40,930 nt of DNA from Actinoallomurus sp. (lineage in GTDB: Bacteria; Actinomycetota; Actinomycetes; Streptosporangiales; Streptosporangiaceae). The notes below the pieces were generated by a model, which made no database searches, had not been told where the DNA came from, and saw only the letters and a program-made list of their open reading frames with translations. This document shows positions 31,341 through 40,268 of the stretch, one piece after another (positions within the stretch are counted from its first letter, which is position 1; each line of letters opens with the position of its first letter). The position numbers were made by a program, and so were the translations under genes. Where the stretch lies: contig JAOPYL010000070.1 of NCBI GenBank assembly GCA_025964625.1, positions 1-40,930 on the forward strand. The letters are read 5' to 3'.

Positions 31341-32182
31341 CAAGCAGCTCCGTTGTCTGGTGCGGCGGTCGCCCGGGTCAGTGCCCGGCGGGTGAATTCC
31401 TCGGTCATCGCGCGCCGGTAGTCCCCGGAGGCGTGGATGTCAGTGGACGGTTCGATTCCGGCGGCCGTGGCCGCCGCGGCACGGGCGATGGTCACCTCGG
31501 TGAGAGGTCCGTCGGCGAGCAGCGCCTCGGCTTCGGCCGGCCGGTAGGGGACACTGCCGACGCCACCGACCGCGATGCGCCATCGGCCCTCGATCTCGGC
31601 CGCGACCACGGTGACGAGACCGAAGTCCCCATGTCGCCGGGAGAGCTCCGCGAAACCCCACCGCTGCGGGATGGGCAACTCGACCGAGGTGATCATTTCC
31701 TCCTCGGTCAGCGATGTCTCGAGTGCACCGACGAACAGGTCCCCGGCCTCGACCTCCCGTGAACCCCGCGGCCCCGCGACCCGTACGACCGCGTCCAATG
31801 CCGCGGCGACGACGGGGAGCTCGGCGGAGGGGTCGGCGTGAGCGATGCTGCCACCGGTCGTGCCGCGGGAGCGGATCGCGGTATGGCCGATCCAGCCGGC
31901 GACCTCCGCGAGCAGCGGATGGTCACACTGCCGCATCAGTGCCGAGTGGCGTACCAGTGCACCGATCCGGATGGACGACTCACTCGTACGCGTGATTCCA
32001 CCGAGGCCCGGAATCCTGTTGACGTCGACCAACAGCGCAGGCCTGGCCATCCGTAGCGCCAGGACGGGGGCGAGGCTCTGACCTCCGGCGATGATCTTTC
32101 CTTCGCCGTGCGCGTCGGCCAGCGCACGCACCGCCTCCTCGACACTGCGGGCACGGAGATAGTCGAACCGTGCGGATTTCAT
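31340..32182 (-). CDS. Molybdenum hydroxylase FAD-binding subunit (CoxM-like)
   Basis: A 280-residue FAD subunit. The two FAD pyrophosphate loops are AGGQSLAPVLALRM near residue 32 and RSRGTTGGSIAHADPSAELP near residue 105, both characteristic of the CoxM family; EEEMITSVELP and the C-terminal CO_deh_flav_C region follow. It overlaps the small-subunit gene by 4 bp and lies 12 bp after the crotonase-like gene, which separates it from the large subunit. Confidence 0.93.
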   Translation of the reverse strand: MKSARFDYLRARSVEEAVRALADAHGEGKIIAGGQSLAPVLALRMARPALLVDVNRIPGLGGITRTSESSIRIGALVRHSALMRQCDHPLLAEVAGWIGHTAIRSRGTTGGSIAHADPSAELPVVAAALDAVVRVAGPRGSREVEAGDLFVGALETSLTEEEMITSVELPIPQRWGFAELSRRHGDFGLVTVVAAEIEGRWRIAVGGVGSVPYRPAEAEALLADGPLTEVTIARAAAATAAGIEPSTDIHASGDYRRAMTEEFTRRALTRATAAPDNGAA

Positions 32183-32194
32183 CTTTGGCTTCCC

Positions 32195-32923
32195 CTATCG
32201 GCCGTTGAACTCAGGCGCACGCTTTTCCGCCCGCGCGCGCCGGGCTTCGGCGACGTCCTCACTGCGCCAGCAGGCATCGAACGCGGCGTCCAGTCCGGGG
32301 TCCCACGGCCCGGGCTCCAGCAGCGCGGTCAGCGCCCGCTTCGAGTAGGCCAGCGACATGGGCGCGAACGAAGCGATCTCCTCGGCCCAGCCGAGCGCCG
32401 CCTCGATATCGCCGAGACGATCGACCAGCCCTTGCCGCAGAGCATGTTCGGCGCCGATCTGGTCGCAGCCGAGCAGCATGGCCCGGGCCGCGCCGCCGCC
32501 GGCAAGAATGGCGAGCCTGCGGATCGTCCAGGGGTCGACTGCCAGCCCGTTGCGTGCGGTCGGTACCGCGAAGACCGCCTCCGGCCTGGCGACTCGCAGG
32601 TCGCACGCGACGGCCAGCTGGGTCCCCGCTCCGATCGCCGGACCGTTCACCGCGGCGATCACGGGGATCGGCGCGGCGACGATGCTGTTCAGCGCCGCGT
32701 ACAGGGCGCCGCGGAAATCATCGCCGTACACACCGCCGAGATCCGCCCCCGCGCAGAAGCTCGTGCCGGCGCCGGTTATCACCAGCGCACGCGCACCGGA
32801 GCCGGTGGCATTCTCCACTGCCTCGCGCAGGGCGTCGCAGTGCTCGACGTCGAGAGCGTTGCGGCGTTCGTGGCGATCGATCTCGATGAGCCCGACGCCG
32901 CGCCGCCGTTCGGAGTTGATCAT
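32195..32923 (-). CDS. Enoyl-CoA hydratase/isomerase-like (crotonase fold) protein lacking both catalytic Glu
   Basis: A 242-residue crotonase-fold protein. The CoA/oxyanion motifs are present: SFCAGADL (59-62) and NGPAIGAG (93-100). However, the two glutamates of hydratases are replaced: the GGGxELA motif reads GAGTQLA (Gln102) and the FxxPE motif reads FAVPT (Thr122). Simple hydration of an enoyl-CoA is therefore unlikely; isomerase, C-C hydrolase, decarboxylase or binding roles remain possible. The ATG at 32923 overlaps the stop of the large hydroxylase subunit (ATGA), unusual placement inside a coxS/M/L-type gene set. Confidence 0.87.
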   Translation of the reverse strand: MINSERRRGVGLIEIDRHERRNALDVEHCDALREAVENATGSGARALVITGAGTSFCAGADLGGVYGDDFRGALYAALNSIVAAPIPVIAAVNGPAIGAGTQLAVACDLRVARPEAVFAVPTARNGLAVDPWTIRRLAILAGGGAARAMLLGCDQIGAEHALRQGLVDRLGDIEAALGWAEEIASFAPMSLAYSKRALTALLEPGPWDPGLDAAFDACWRSEDVAEARRARAEKRAPEFNGR

Positions 32924-35277
32924 TGGATCGCCGCCCATACCGCCGCGGGGGTTATCGGAAGCCGGGTGATCTCCGTGCCCAGCGCGTCGGCGACCGCGCC
33001 GGCGAGCACGGCGTTGGGGCCGAGCGTGCCGCCCTCCCCGACGCCGCGTACGCCCAGCGGGTTGTCCGCCGGCATGGAGATGTGGTCGATGATCAGTTCG
33101 GGAACTTCGGCGCTGGTCGGCATCAGGTAGTCCATCAGGGTCCCGGTGCTGAGGTTTCCGGCCTCGTCATAGATGAGGTGCTCGTAGAGCGCCCCTCCGA
33201 TGCCCTGGGCGATGGAGCCGGCGATCTGGCCCTCCACGATCTGCGGATTGATCACCCGGCCGGCGTCCTCGACGCATACCCATTTCAGAATGCGCAGCTC
33301 GCCGGTCGAGCGATCGATCTCGACGGTCGCGGCCTGGGCCCCGGCCGCGAACGCGCCACGGATGGGATCGAAGAAGCGGGTGGCTTCCAAGCCTGGTTCG
33401 ATGCCCTCGGGTAGCCGGTTCGACTCGAGATAGGCCACACGGGCGATCTCCGCGAGCGAGGCGAGCGGCTCGGGCTCACCTGTGCGGCGGATCTGCCCGT
33501 CCTCCAGGCGGAGGTCGTCGATTTCGGCGTCGAAGAGCGCGGCTGCGAGTCGCAGTGCCTTCTCCTTCACCGCCTCGCCGGTGCGGTGCGCGGCGCCGCC
33601 GCCGATCACGGCCTGTCGGGAGGAGAAGGCGCCGAAGCCCCACAGCGACTCGTTGGTGTCGCCGATACGGACCTCGACGTCGTCGTAGGCGACACCGACG
33701 GCGTCAGCGACGATCTGCGCGACAGTGGTCTCCAGCCCCTGCCCCTGTGAGGTCACTCCACTGAGGACGGTCACCCGGCCATCGGGGTTGATGCGTACGG
33801 TGCAGGCGTCGTGTCCGGTGCGGAAGGGCATCCGCGGTCCGGCGGCGGCGGCACGGCCCAGTCCGGTGAGTTCGTTGTAGCAGGCCACGCCGATGCCGAT
33901 CGGGTTCTCACCCGCTTCCCGGCGCCGGCTCTGCTCGGCGAGGAACTCCTCGTAGCCGATGGCGTCGATCACCTTGTCCAGGCACTTGCCGTACCACCCG
34001 GAGTCGTCCACCAGCCGCGACGGCATCCGGTAGGGGATCTCTTCGGGCTGGATCAGGTTGCGCCGCCGGATGTCCAGAGCGGACATGCCCAGCTCTCTGG
34101 CCGCCGCGTCCATGAGCGATTCCATGGCGAACACGCTGGCCGGGCGCGCCACACCGCGGTACGGGCCCGACGGTGAGGTGTTGGTCGCGACCCCGCGTAC
34201 GGTGCAGCGGTAGTTCTCCAGCCGGTAGGGGCCGGACAGCAGCCCGCCCGCCATCAGCGGCTCGATGCCCGCGGTCCACGGATACACGGAGTACGCGCCC
34301 ACGTTGCATGTGACGTCGGCCTCCAGCGCCAGCAGCTGCCCGTCGGTGCCGAAACCCGCCTTCACCACGTAGCGGTGGTCCCGGGCGTGGGTCGCGGCGA
34401 GGAGATGTTCCGCGCGGTCCTCCACCCACTTCAACGGCACGCCGCGCATCGCGCGTGCCATCAGGCACAAGGCGACGTCTTCCGGGTAGAGCACGGCTTT
34501 GGTGCCGAACCCGCCGCCGACGTCGGGGGCGATGACCCTGACGTTGCCCTCGGGCAGCCCGAGCAGTTCGGCGAGCATGTTGCGGGCGATGTGCGGTACC
34601 TGGGTGCCGGACCAGAAGGTCAGCTTGTCGTCGGCTCCGTCCCACAGTGCCACACCCACGCGGCACTCCATCGGGTTACCCGCGTGCCGGTTGGTCACGA
34701 GCTCCCGCTCGACCACCAGAGGCGCCGTCGCGAGGGCACCGGCCACATCTCCGGCATCGAAAGTTCGTTGCAGCAGTACGTTGTCCGGTGCGGCCGCGTG
34801 CACGGGTTCTTCGGGTGCGATCCATGCGGTCACCGTGGCCGGTAGCGGTTCGTAGTCGACGTCGATCAGCTCGATCGCGTCCTCGGCGATGTAGCGGTCA
34901 TCGGCCACGACGGCCGCGACCGCCTCACCGGAGAAGCGCGCCTTCTGCCAGGCCAGGATCGGCTGGTCGGTCTCGACATACGACGGCAGCGCGGACCGCG
35001 CCCGCAGCGTGATGGCCGAGAACTCCGGCATCTCTCCGGTGAACACTCCGTGCACCCGCGGCGCCTTCGCGGCCTCGGTGGCGTCGACACCGCGGATCCT
35101 GGCGTGACCGTACGGACTGCGCAGGAAGGCCACATGGCGCATCCGTGGCAGCTCCAGGTCCGAGGCGTAGTGACCGCGTCCGGTGACGAGGCGACCGTCC
35201 TCCTTGCGGCGGACGGTGGTGCCGACGCTGCGCCGTGCGGTCTCACCGCCGGGCTCATTGCTCATGGACGGCATCAC
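32920..35277 (-). CDS. Molybdenum hydroxylase molybdopterin-binding large subunit (CoxL/XdhB-like)
   Basis: A 785-residue large subunit of the xanthine oxidase family. Features are RKEDGRLVTGRGHYASD at the N-terminus, DVGGGFGTKAVLYPED near 252-267, the active-site loop PYRGVARP at 372-379, GQGLETTVAQIVAD and the catalytic Glu748 in VGEGG. The cysteine-containing AYxCSFR loop of form I CO dehydrogenases is absent, so CO oxidation is not supported; hydroxylation of an aromatic, heteroaromatic or activated carbon is expected. Starts at GTG 35277 (GTGA overlap with the SDR stop), ATG 35274 or ATG 35265 are all possible. The coupled acyl-CoA ligase suggests a carboxylic acid or CoA-ester substrate. 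Confidence 0.92.
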   Translation of the reverse strand: MMPSMSNEPGGETARRSVGTTVRRKEDGRLVTGRGHYASDLELPRMRHVAFLRSPYGHARIRGVDATEAAKAPRVHGVFTGEMPEFSAITLRARSALPSYVETDQPILAWQKARFSGEAVAAVVADDRYIAEDAIELIDVDYEPLPATVTAWIAPEEPVHAAAPDNVLLQRTFDAGDVAGALATAPLVVERELVTNRHAGNPMECRVGVALWDGADDKLTFWSGTQVPHIARNMLAELLGLPEGNVRVIAPDVGGGFGTKAVLYPEDVALCLMARAMRGVPLKWVEDRAEHLLAATHARDHRYVVKAGFGTDGQLLALEADVTCNVGAYSVYPWTAGIEPLMAGGLLSGPYRLENYRCTVRGVATNTSPSGPYRGVARPASVFAMESLMDAAARELGMSALDIRRRNLIQPEEIPYRMPSRLVDDSGWYGKCLDKVIDAIGYEEFLAEQSRRREAGENPIGIGVACYNELTGLGRAAAAGPRMPFRTGHDACTVRINPDGRVTVLSGVTSQGQGLETTVAQIVADAVGVAYDDVEVRIGDTNESLWGFGAFSSRQAVIGGGAAHRTGEAVKEKALRLAAALFDAEIDDLRLEDGQIRRTGEPEPLASLAEIARVAYLESNRLPEGIEPGLEATRFFDPIRGAFAAGAQAATVEIDRSTGELRILKWVCVEDAGRVINPQIVEGQIAGSIAQGIGGALYEHLIYDEAGNLSTGTLMDYLMPTSAEVPELIIDHISMPADNPLGVRGVGEGGTLGPNAVLAGAVADALGTEITRLPITPAAVWAAIQ

Positions 35278-36038
35278 GGCATCGCGTAGCCGCCGTTGAC
35301 CGACAGGACTTGCCCCGTGGTCCAGGACGACAGTGGTGAGGCCAGCAGCAGGACGGCGGGGGTGACGTCCTCCGACCGCCCGAGCCTGCGCAGGGGGTAG
35401 GCGGAGAGGATCTTCTTCATCTTCGCTTCGTCGGCATTACCCGTGTGTGCGTCCAGGTTCCCGGTCTGCACGAGGGCGATCGACACCGCGTTCGCGCGGA
35501 TCTTGTACCGGGCCAGTTCCTTGGCCAGGGACTTGGTCAGGCCGACCGTGGTGGAGCGGGTGGTGGCCGTGACGAGCAGGCGCGATTCGCCGACCCGGCC
35601 CGAGTCGCCCATCAGGCTGACGATCGAGCCACCGCCATGGTCGACCATCTGCCTGGCCACCGCCTGCGCCACGCGAAGTGTGCCCGCCACGGTGACCTCG
35701 ATCTGAGGTGCCCAGTCCTCCTCGGTGGTCTCCAGGAACGGCTTGCTCTGCGTGGCCGCGGCATTGTTGATCAGCACGTCGATCGGGCCCAGCCGCGTCT
35801 TCACGTCGGCTACCGCGGTGTCGACGGCGGCACCGTCGCGCAGGTCGGCGCCGATGGCGATGGCCTTCACGCCGAGGGCGGTGGCTTCCTTCGCCGCTTC
35901 CTCCGCTCCAGCAGCGGAGGAGTTGTAGTGGAAGGCGACGTTGGCGCCTTCCTGCGCGAAGGCGAGCCCGATGGCTCGGCCGAGCCCTTGTCCGGCGCCC
36001 GTGACGAGGACCGTCTTGCCGGTCAGCTGCAGATCCAT
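35274..36038 (-). CDS. SDR-fold protein with a degenerate active site
   Basis: A 254-residue short-chain dehydrogenase/reductase fold protein. The cofactor motif TGAGQGLG (13-20) and the NNA motif (90-93) are intact, so NAD(P) binding is likely. An ungapped comparison with FabG-type SDRs shows every catalytic-tetrad position changed: Asn to Thr116, Ser to Gly144, Tyr to Thr157 and Lys to Arg161 (TATTR where YSAxK is expected). Normal carbonyl reduction or alcohol oxidation is therefore doubtful. It may use other chemistry or serve as a cofactor-binding partner. It overlaps the large hydroxylase subunit gene and follows the MBL gene by 18 bp. Confidence 0.88.
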   Translation of the reverse strand: MDLQLTGKTVLVTGAGQGLGRAIGLAFAQEGANVAFHYNSSAAGAEEAAKEATALGVKAIAIGADLRDGAAVDTAVADVKTRLGPIDVLINNAAATQSKPFLETTEEDWAPQIEVTVAGTLRVAQAVARQMVDHGGGSIVSLMGDSGRVGESRLLVTATTRSTTVGLTKSLAKELARYKIRANAVSIALVQTGNLDAHTGNADEAKMKKILSAYPLRRLGRSEDVTPAVLLLASPLSSWTTGQVLSVNGGYAMP

Positions 36039-36056
36039 GTCGGCTCTCTTCTCCTC

Positions 36057-36854
36057 TTAGATGACGTTCCACTGGCGCCGGCCGGACACCGTGACGAGCC
36101 GTCCGAAACGCAGACCCGGGAAGTGCGCGCCGGCGATCGCGTCCGGGTGGTCGGCGACTTCGTCGGCGAGCCGCGCTCGTACGGCCTTGGCCGCGATCGG
36201 GTCGACATCGAACACCGCTTGCCAGTCAGGGTCGGTGAGCTCCACGATCGAATGTGCGACGTCCCCGAGCAGCAGCGCCCGCTCTCCTTCGCTCGAGACG
36301 ATGAAGACGGTGGAGCCGGGGGTGTGTCCGGGGGCGTGCCGGGTGTTGAGGCCGGGTGCGATGGCGATGTCCGCTTCGAAGGTTTCGAGGCGGTCCTTCA
36401 GCGGTGAGAGCTTCCGCACCGCGCCGGGTTCCGCGTCGGGGCTCTCCACGAAATGCGCCCAGTCGGCGGCGTGCACCCGGTAGGTCGCGTTCGGGAACAC
36501 GATCTCGCCCTTCTTGGTGGCCCAGCCGACGTGGTCGAAATGCAGGTGCGTGAACACGACGTCGGTGACGTCCTCCGGGGTGACACCGAGTTCGCCCAGG
36601 CTCTCCAGGAACCGGCCGCCGTGGTACTTGTCGTTGTCGATGGTGCCGACGCCCGCGTCGATGAGGACCGTGCGGCCACCGGTGCGCAGCAGGAACCCGC
36701 CGAGCGTGAGTTCCAGGTTCCCCCTGCCATCGAGCAGATGCTCGTGACAGGCCCAGGCGTCGCCGCGCGCGGCCGGACGGCTGAGCACCTCACGCGCGGA
36801 TTCATGGCCGTACCCGTCGTAGACCGGCCGGATCTCCAGTGAGCCGACCTTCAT
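36057..36854 (-). CDS. MBL-fold metallo-hydrolase
   Basis: A 265-residue metallo-beta-lactamase-fold hydrolase. Zinc ligands are His103, His105, Asp107 and His108 in THLHFDHVG, His176 in HAPGHTPGS, Asp198 in LLGDVAHS and a His in AGAHFPGLRFG. The protein resembles lactonase/thioesterase-like members, so it may open a lactone or cleave a thioester formed in the pathway; this is inference from context. The ATG overlaps the alcohol dehydrogenase stop (ATGA). There is no signal peptide. Confidence 0.9.
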   Translation of the reverse strand: MKVGSLEIRPVYDGYGHESAREVLSRPAARGDAWACHEHLLDGRGNLELTLGGFLLRTGGRTVLIDAGVGTIDNDKYHGGRFLESLGELGVTPEDVTDVVFTHLHFDHVGWATKKGEIVFPNATYRVHAADWAHFVESPDAEPGAVRKLSPLKDRLETFEADIAIAPGLNTRHAPGHTPGSTVFIVSSEGERALLLGDVAHSIVELTDPDWQAVFDVDPIAAKAVRARLADEVADHPDAIAGAHFPGLRFGRLVTVSGRRQWNVI

Positions 36855-37999
36855 GACGCGGCCGCCCGGGTGTTCGGCGCTATCAGTGTCCGGATGCCGC
36901 GGCCGCCGGCCATCTCCTCCAGCGCGCCCTCGATGTCGGCGAGCGTGCCGTGGCCGGTCACCAGCCGGCCGAGGTCGAGCTTTCCGGAACGCACGTGGTC
37001 GAAATAGCGCGGCAGATCGGTGCCGGCGTCCAGGGAGCCGGCGACGCAGCCGGTCAGGGTGCGGGCGAAATGGAACAATTCGAGCGCACTGAAGCTGACC
37101 TTGTCGTCCTTGCCTCCGATGCCGACGACGCAGGCGGTTCCCCCGCGCCGGGTCATCCCCCAGGCGTCGCGGATCGTGCGGGCCGATCCGACACAGTCGA
37201 AGGCGTAGTCGACGCCCTGTTTGCCGGTGAGCGAACGCACCATCTTCTTGGTGTCGTCGTCGGCGGGCACGAAGTGGTCGGCCCCCAGCTCCTTGGCCAG
37301 TTCGGCCTTGTCGGTGTTGCGGTCGACGGCGATGATCGTGCCCGCACCCGCGAGTCTGGCGCCCTGGATCGCGGACAGTCCGACCCCACCCAGGCCGAGA
37401 ACCAGGACCGACGACCCTTCCTCGACGTTCGCCGTCTTGGTGACGGCCCCTACCCCGGTGGTGACCGCGCAGCCGAGCAGCGCGGCGTTCCGGGAGTCGA
37501 TGTCGTCGGGCACCTTGAACGCCGCCGTGGCCGGTACGACGGTCTGTTCGGCGAAAGATCCGACCGTGAGGCCCGGATACACGGGCGCGCCGTCGGAGTC
37601 GATGGCGTACGGCTCACTGGCGCGGGCCGAGCCGTTCACGCACAGGTGCGCCTCGCCTCGCCCGCAGTGGACGCAGCTCCCGCACGACGTGATCCACAGC
37701 AGGATGACCCGGTCGCCTTCGGTGAGGTCGGTGACGTCGGAGCCAACCTCGACCACCGTCCCGCAGGCCTCGTGGCCGAGCACCGCCGGCAGTGGCTGGG
37801 CCAGCACGCCGCGGGCCAGCGAGAGGTCGGAGTGGCATACGCCGGTGACGTCGATGCGGACCCGCACGTCGCCTGGGCCGACATCGCGCAACCGGATGCG
37901 CTCAACGGTCATCGGCGCGTCGGGGGCGCGCAGGACGACGGCATTGATCTCGACGCTGTACGCGGTCTTCGTCACCGGGGTCTCCGCGTTCGTGGTCAC
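36851..37999 (-). CDS. Zinc-dependent alcohol dehydrogenase (MDR, class III-like)
   Basis: A 382-residue zinc alcohol dehydrogenase. Catalytic zinc ligands are Cys55 in GVCHSD, His76 with Glu77 in LGHEACG and Cys177 in LLGCAVTTG; the structural zinc is bound by Cys106, Cys109, Cys112 and Cys120. The Rossmann motif GLGGVGLSAI is near 202-211 and AVDRNTDK follows, with the Asp indicating NAD preference. It is closest in appearance to the NAD/mycothiol-dependent formaldehyde and aryl-alcohol dehydrogenase group. The GTG start overlaps the aldehyde dehydrogenase stop (GTGA), so alcohol-to-aldehyde-to-acid conversion is likely sequential. Confidence 0.92.
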   Translation of the reverse strand: MTTNAETPVTKTAYSVEINAVVLRAPDAPMTVERIRLRDVGPGDVRVRIDVTGVCHSDLSLARGVLAQPLPAVLGHEACGTVVEVGSDVTDLTEGDRVILLWITSCGSCVHCGRGEAHLCVNGSARASEPYAIDSDGAPVYPGLTVGSFAEQTVVPATAAFKVPDDIDSRNAALLGCAVTTGVGAVTKTANVEEGSSVLVLGLGGVGLSAIQGARLAGAGTIIAVDRNTDKAELAKELGADHFVPADDDTKKMVRSLTGKQGVDYAFDCVGSARTIRDAWGMTRRGGTACVVGIGGKDDKVSFSALELFHFARTLTGCVAGSLDAGTDLPRYFDHVRSGKLDLGRLVTGHGTLADIEGALEEMAGGRGIRTLIAPNTRAAAS

Positions 38000-39408
38000 A
38001 GCTGAACCGCCTTGACTTCGAGGACGTCACTGATGCCGTAGTCGCCGATCTCTCTTCCGACGCCGGACTGCTTGTAGCCGCCGAACGGGGCGCGGGGGTT
38101 GAAGGGGGCGGCGTTGACGTCGATCTGGCCGGTGCGGATACGGGCGGCCACAGCGACCGCTTCGTCCTTCGCCTCGGTCCAGAGCGCACCGCCGAGTCCG
38201 TAGATGGAGTTGTTCGCCAGCTCGATGGCGTGGTCGTCAGAATCAGCGGCCAGGATCGAAAGCACGGGACCGAAGATCTCCTCCTGGGCGATACGCGAGT
38301 CGGGATCGACGCCGCTGTAGACGGTGGGAGCGACGTAGTAACCGCGCTCGGGCAGAGGTCCGGTACTGCTGGTGACCACGGAGCCGCCGCCGGCGGCCTC
38401 CGGGGTGAGGAAGCTCTGTACTTCCTTGCGCTGACCGGCGGAGATGAGCGGGCCGAGCCGATCGCCGGGCGTGTATTTGGCCGCCGCCGCGGCGGCCAGC
38501 CGCTCGACTTCGGCGAGGCGGTCGGCGGGCACGATCAGCCGGGACAGCGCCGTACAGGTCTGGCCTCCGTTGAGGAAGCAGTTGGCCACGGTGATCTTCA
38601 CCGCTTTGGCCAGCAGTTCGTCGGAGACGTCGGACAGCACGACGCTGGCGGATTTTCCGCCGAGCTCGAGTGTCACGCCCTTGACGGTCTCTGCCGCTGC
38701 GGCGGCGACCTGGCGGCCGACCGGGGTCGAGCCGGTGAAGGAGACGTGGTCGACTCCGGGGCTGCGGGCGAGCTGGTCGCCGACGTCACGGCCGCCGCCG
38801 GGGACCAGGTTGAAGACCCCGGGGGGCAACTCAGCCGCTTCCAGGGCGCGCGCCAGCTCGAAGGCGGTCAGGGGGGTGAGCGCGGCAGGCTTGAGCACGA
38901 CAGTGCAGCCGGCGGCGATCGCCGGGACGATCTTCACGATGACCTGGTGCAGGGGCAGGTTCCATGGGGTGATCGCGGCGACCACGCCGACCGGCTCACG
39001 GAGGATCACCGAGTTGCCCTGCTGCGACCGGAACGGGAATTCCTCGAGCGCGTCCGCGGCACTGGCGATCACCGCGAGGGGCACGTCCACATGCAGCTTC
39101 CGGGCGAGCGGGGGTGGTGAGCCCTGCTCGCGGTTGATGAGGTCGGCGAAGACATCTGCCCGCTCGGACACGACGTCGTGCAGGCGTCGCAACGCTCGCA
39201 CACGGTCGGTGACGGGTGTCGCGGCCCAGCCGTCAAAGGCGGTGCGCGCCGCGGAGACCGCGGCATCGACGTCGGCGCGGCTTGCCTGGGTGACGACGCC
39301 GATGACCTCTTCGGTGGCGGGATTCTCCACCTCCGAGTCGACACCTCCGGCCGGTACCCATTCGCCGTTGATGTACAGCGCAGGCTCTCGGATCATCTCG
39401 ACCGTCAC
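37996..39408 (-). CDS. Aldehyde dehydrogenase (NAD(P)-dependent)
   Basis: A 470-residue aldehyde dehydrogenase with all key residues: Asn150 in PWNLPL, Lys173 in VLKPA, Glu248 in LELGGKS and nucleophile Cys285 in NGGQTC. EEIFGPVLSI and FGGYKQSGVGREIG complete the family pattern. The GTG at 39408 overlaps the CoxG-like stop (GTGA); an in-frame ATG at 39396 is an alternative. The natural aldehyde is unknown; context points to an aromatic or short-chain aldehyde produced by the neighbouring dehydrogenase. Confidence 0.94.
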   Translation of the reverse strand: MTVEMIREPALYINGEWVPAGGVDSEVENPATEEVIGVVTQASRADVDAAVSAARTAFDGWAATPVTDRVRALRRLHDVVSERADVFADLINREQGSPPPLARKLHVDVPLAVIASAADALEEFPFRSQQGNSVILREPVGVVAAITPWNLPLHQVIVKIVPAIAAGCTVVLKPAALTPLTAFELARALEAAELPPGVFNLVPGGGRDVGDQLARSPGVDHVSFTGSTPVGRQVAAAAAETVKGVTLELGGKSASVVLSDVSDELLAKAVKITVANCFLNGGQTCTALSRLIVPADRLAEVERLAAAAAAKYTPGDRLGPLISAGQRKEVQSFLTPEAAGGGSVVTSSTGPLPERGYYVAPTVYSGVDPDSRIAQEEIFGPVLSILAADSDDHAIELANNSIYGLGGALWTEAKDEAVAVAARIRTGQIDVNAAPFNPRAPFGGYKQSGVGREIGDYGISDVLEVKAVQL

Positions 39409-40196
39409 CGGCCTACCTCCTCATTGTTGACGTGGCTGGCTGCGGTACTGATCGTCAACGCAGGCAGCGTCAGATTGATGACTACCGGCACTCCGGCCCA
39501 TCCGGCGGACGGCCGGCCTGTGCCGGGCGCATACGGGAACCCGGCCGATCGACGCCGGCTCTTCCGGGCGAGCAGGAGACCGACGATCACGATCGCCGCC
39601 GCCCCTGCCACGGGCAGGGCCCGCTTGGCGATCGTCGTGCCCATGCTGGACATGACGTCGAAGGGCTCGATGTCGTCGATCGACGCCGGCGTGACCGGGG
39701 CCGAGCCGCCGGCCAGGGGACGTGCGCCCGCGTCGTGCTTCGCGCCGTCCGAGGCGACTTCCGCCTCGAGGCGCTGGATGAACTGCCCCAGCAGCTTGTT
39801 GCTCACGTCGGCGATGACGCCCCGGCCGAACTGCGCGACCCGGCCGGACAGTGCGAGTTCGGTGAGAATCTCGACCTTCGTACCGGCGCCCTGCTCGGAC
39901 AACGTCGCGGTGACAGTGGCGGCGGCGTTGCCCTGGCCGCCCACGTCCCTGCCCTCGGCACGGATCACGGCGCGGTACGCCTTGTCGTCGCGCTCGACGA
40001 AGCGGGCAATGCCCTTGTACTGGGCCGACACCGGCCCGACCTTGATCTTCACCACACCGCGGTAGTCGTCGCCCTCGACGCTCAGCAGGGCGGCGCCCGG
40101 CAGGCAGGGAGCCACTCGTTCGAGGTCGGTGAGGACGCGCCAGGCGTCCTCGACCGGGAGATTCACTGTGAAGGTGTTCATGAGGTCCACTGGCAT
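39405..40196 (-). CDS. SRPBCC-family CoxG-like protein with membrane anchor
   Basis: A 263-residue CoxG-like protein. The START/SRPBCC fold (about 1-150) shows MNTFTVNLPVEDAWRVLTDLERVAPCLPGA, VKIKVGPVSAQYKG and VAQFGRGVIADVSNKLLGQF, all typical of CO dehydrogenase subunit G, which helps anchor or mature molybdenum hydroxylases at the membrane. A linker and one transmembrane helix (about 190-208, LPVAGAAAIVIVGLLLA) follow. Unlike usual CoxG proteins, another roughly 50 residues continue after the basic stop-transfer KSRRRS. The ATG at 40196 is preferred for family fit; a GTG one codon upstream is possible. Confidence 0.88.
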   Translation of the reverse strand: MPVDLMNTFTVNLPVEDAWRVLTDLERVAPCLPGAALLSVEGDDYRGVVKIKVGPVSAQYKGIARFVERDDKAYRAVIRAEGRDVGGQGNAAATVTATLSEQGAGTKVEILTELALSGRVAQFGRGVIADVSNKLLGQFIQRLEAEVASDGAKHDAGARPLAGGSAPVTPASIDDIEPFDVMSSMGTTIAKRALPVAGAAAIVIVGLLLARKSRRRSAGFPYAPGTGRPSAGWAGVPVVINLTLPALTISTAASHVNNEEVGR

Positions 40197-40268
40197 CACC
40201 CCTATTGATTAGCGTTGGTTTGTACGAGCCACGCGGTCGGGTCCGGCCCAGCCGTGCCGCCCCTCCGG

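Noticed and set aside
32920-35277. Annotating the large subunit as carbon monoxide dehydrogenase
   Set aside because: The form I active-site loop AYxCSFR is missing; the loop reads PYRGVARP and lacks the Cu-binding cysteine.
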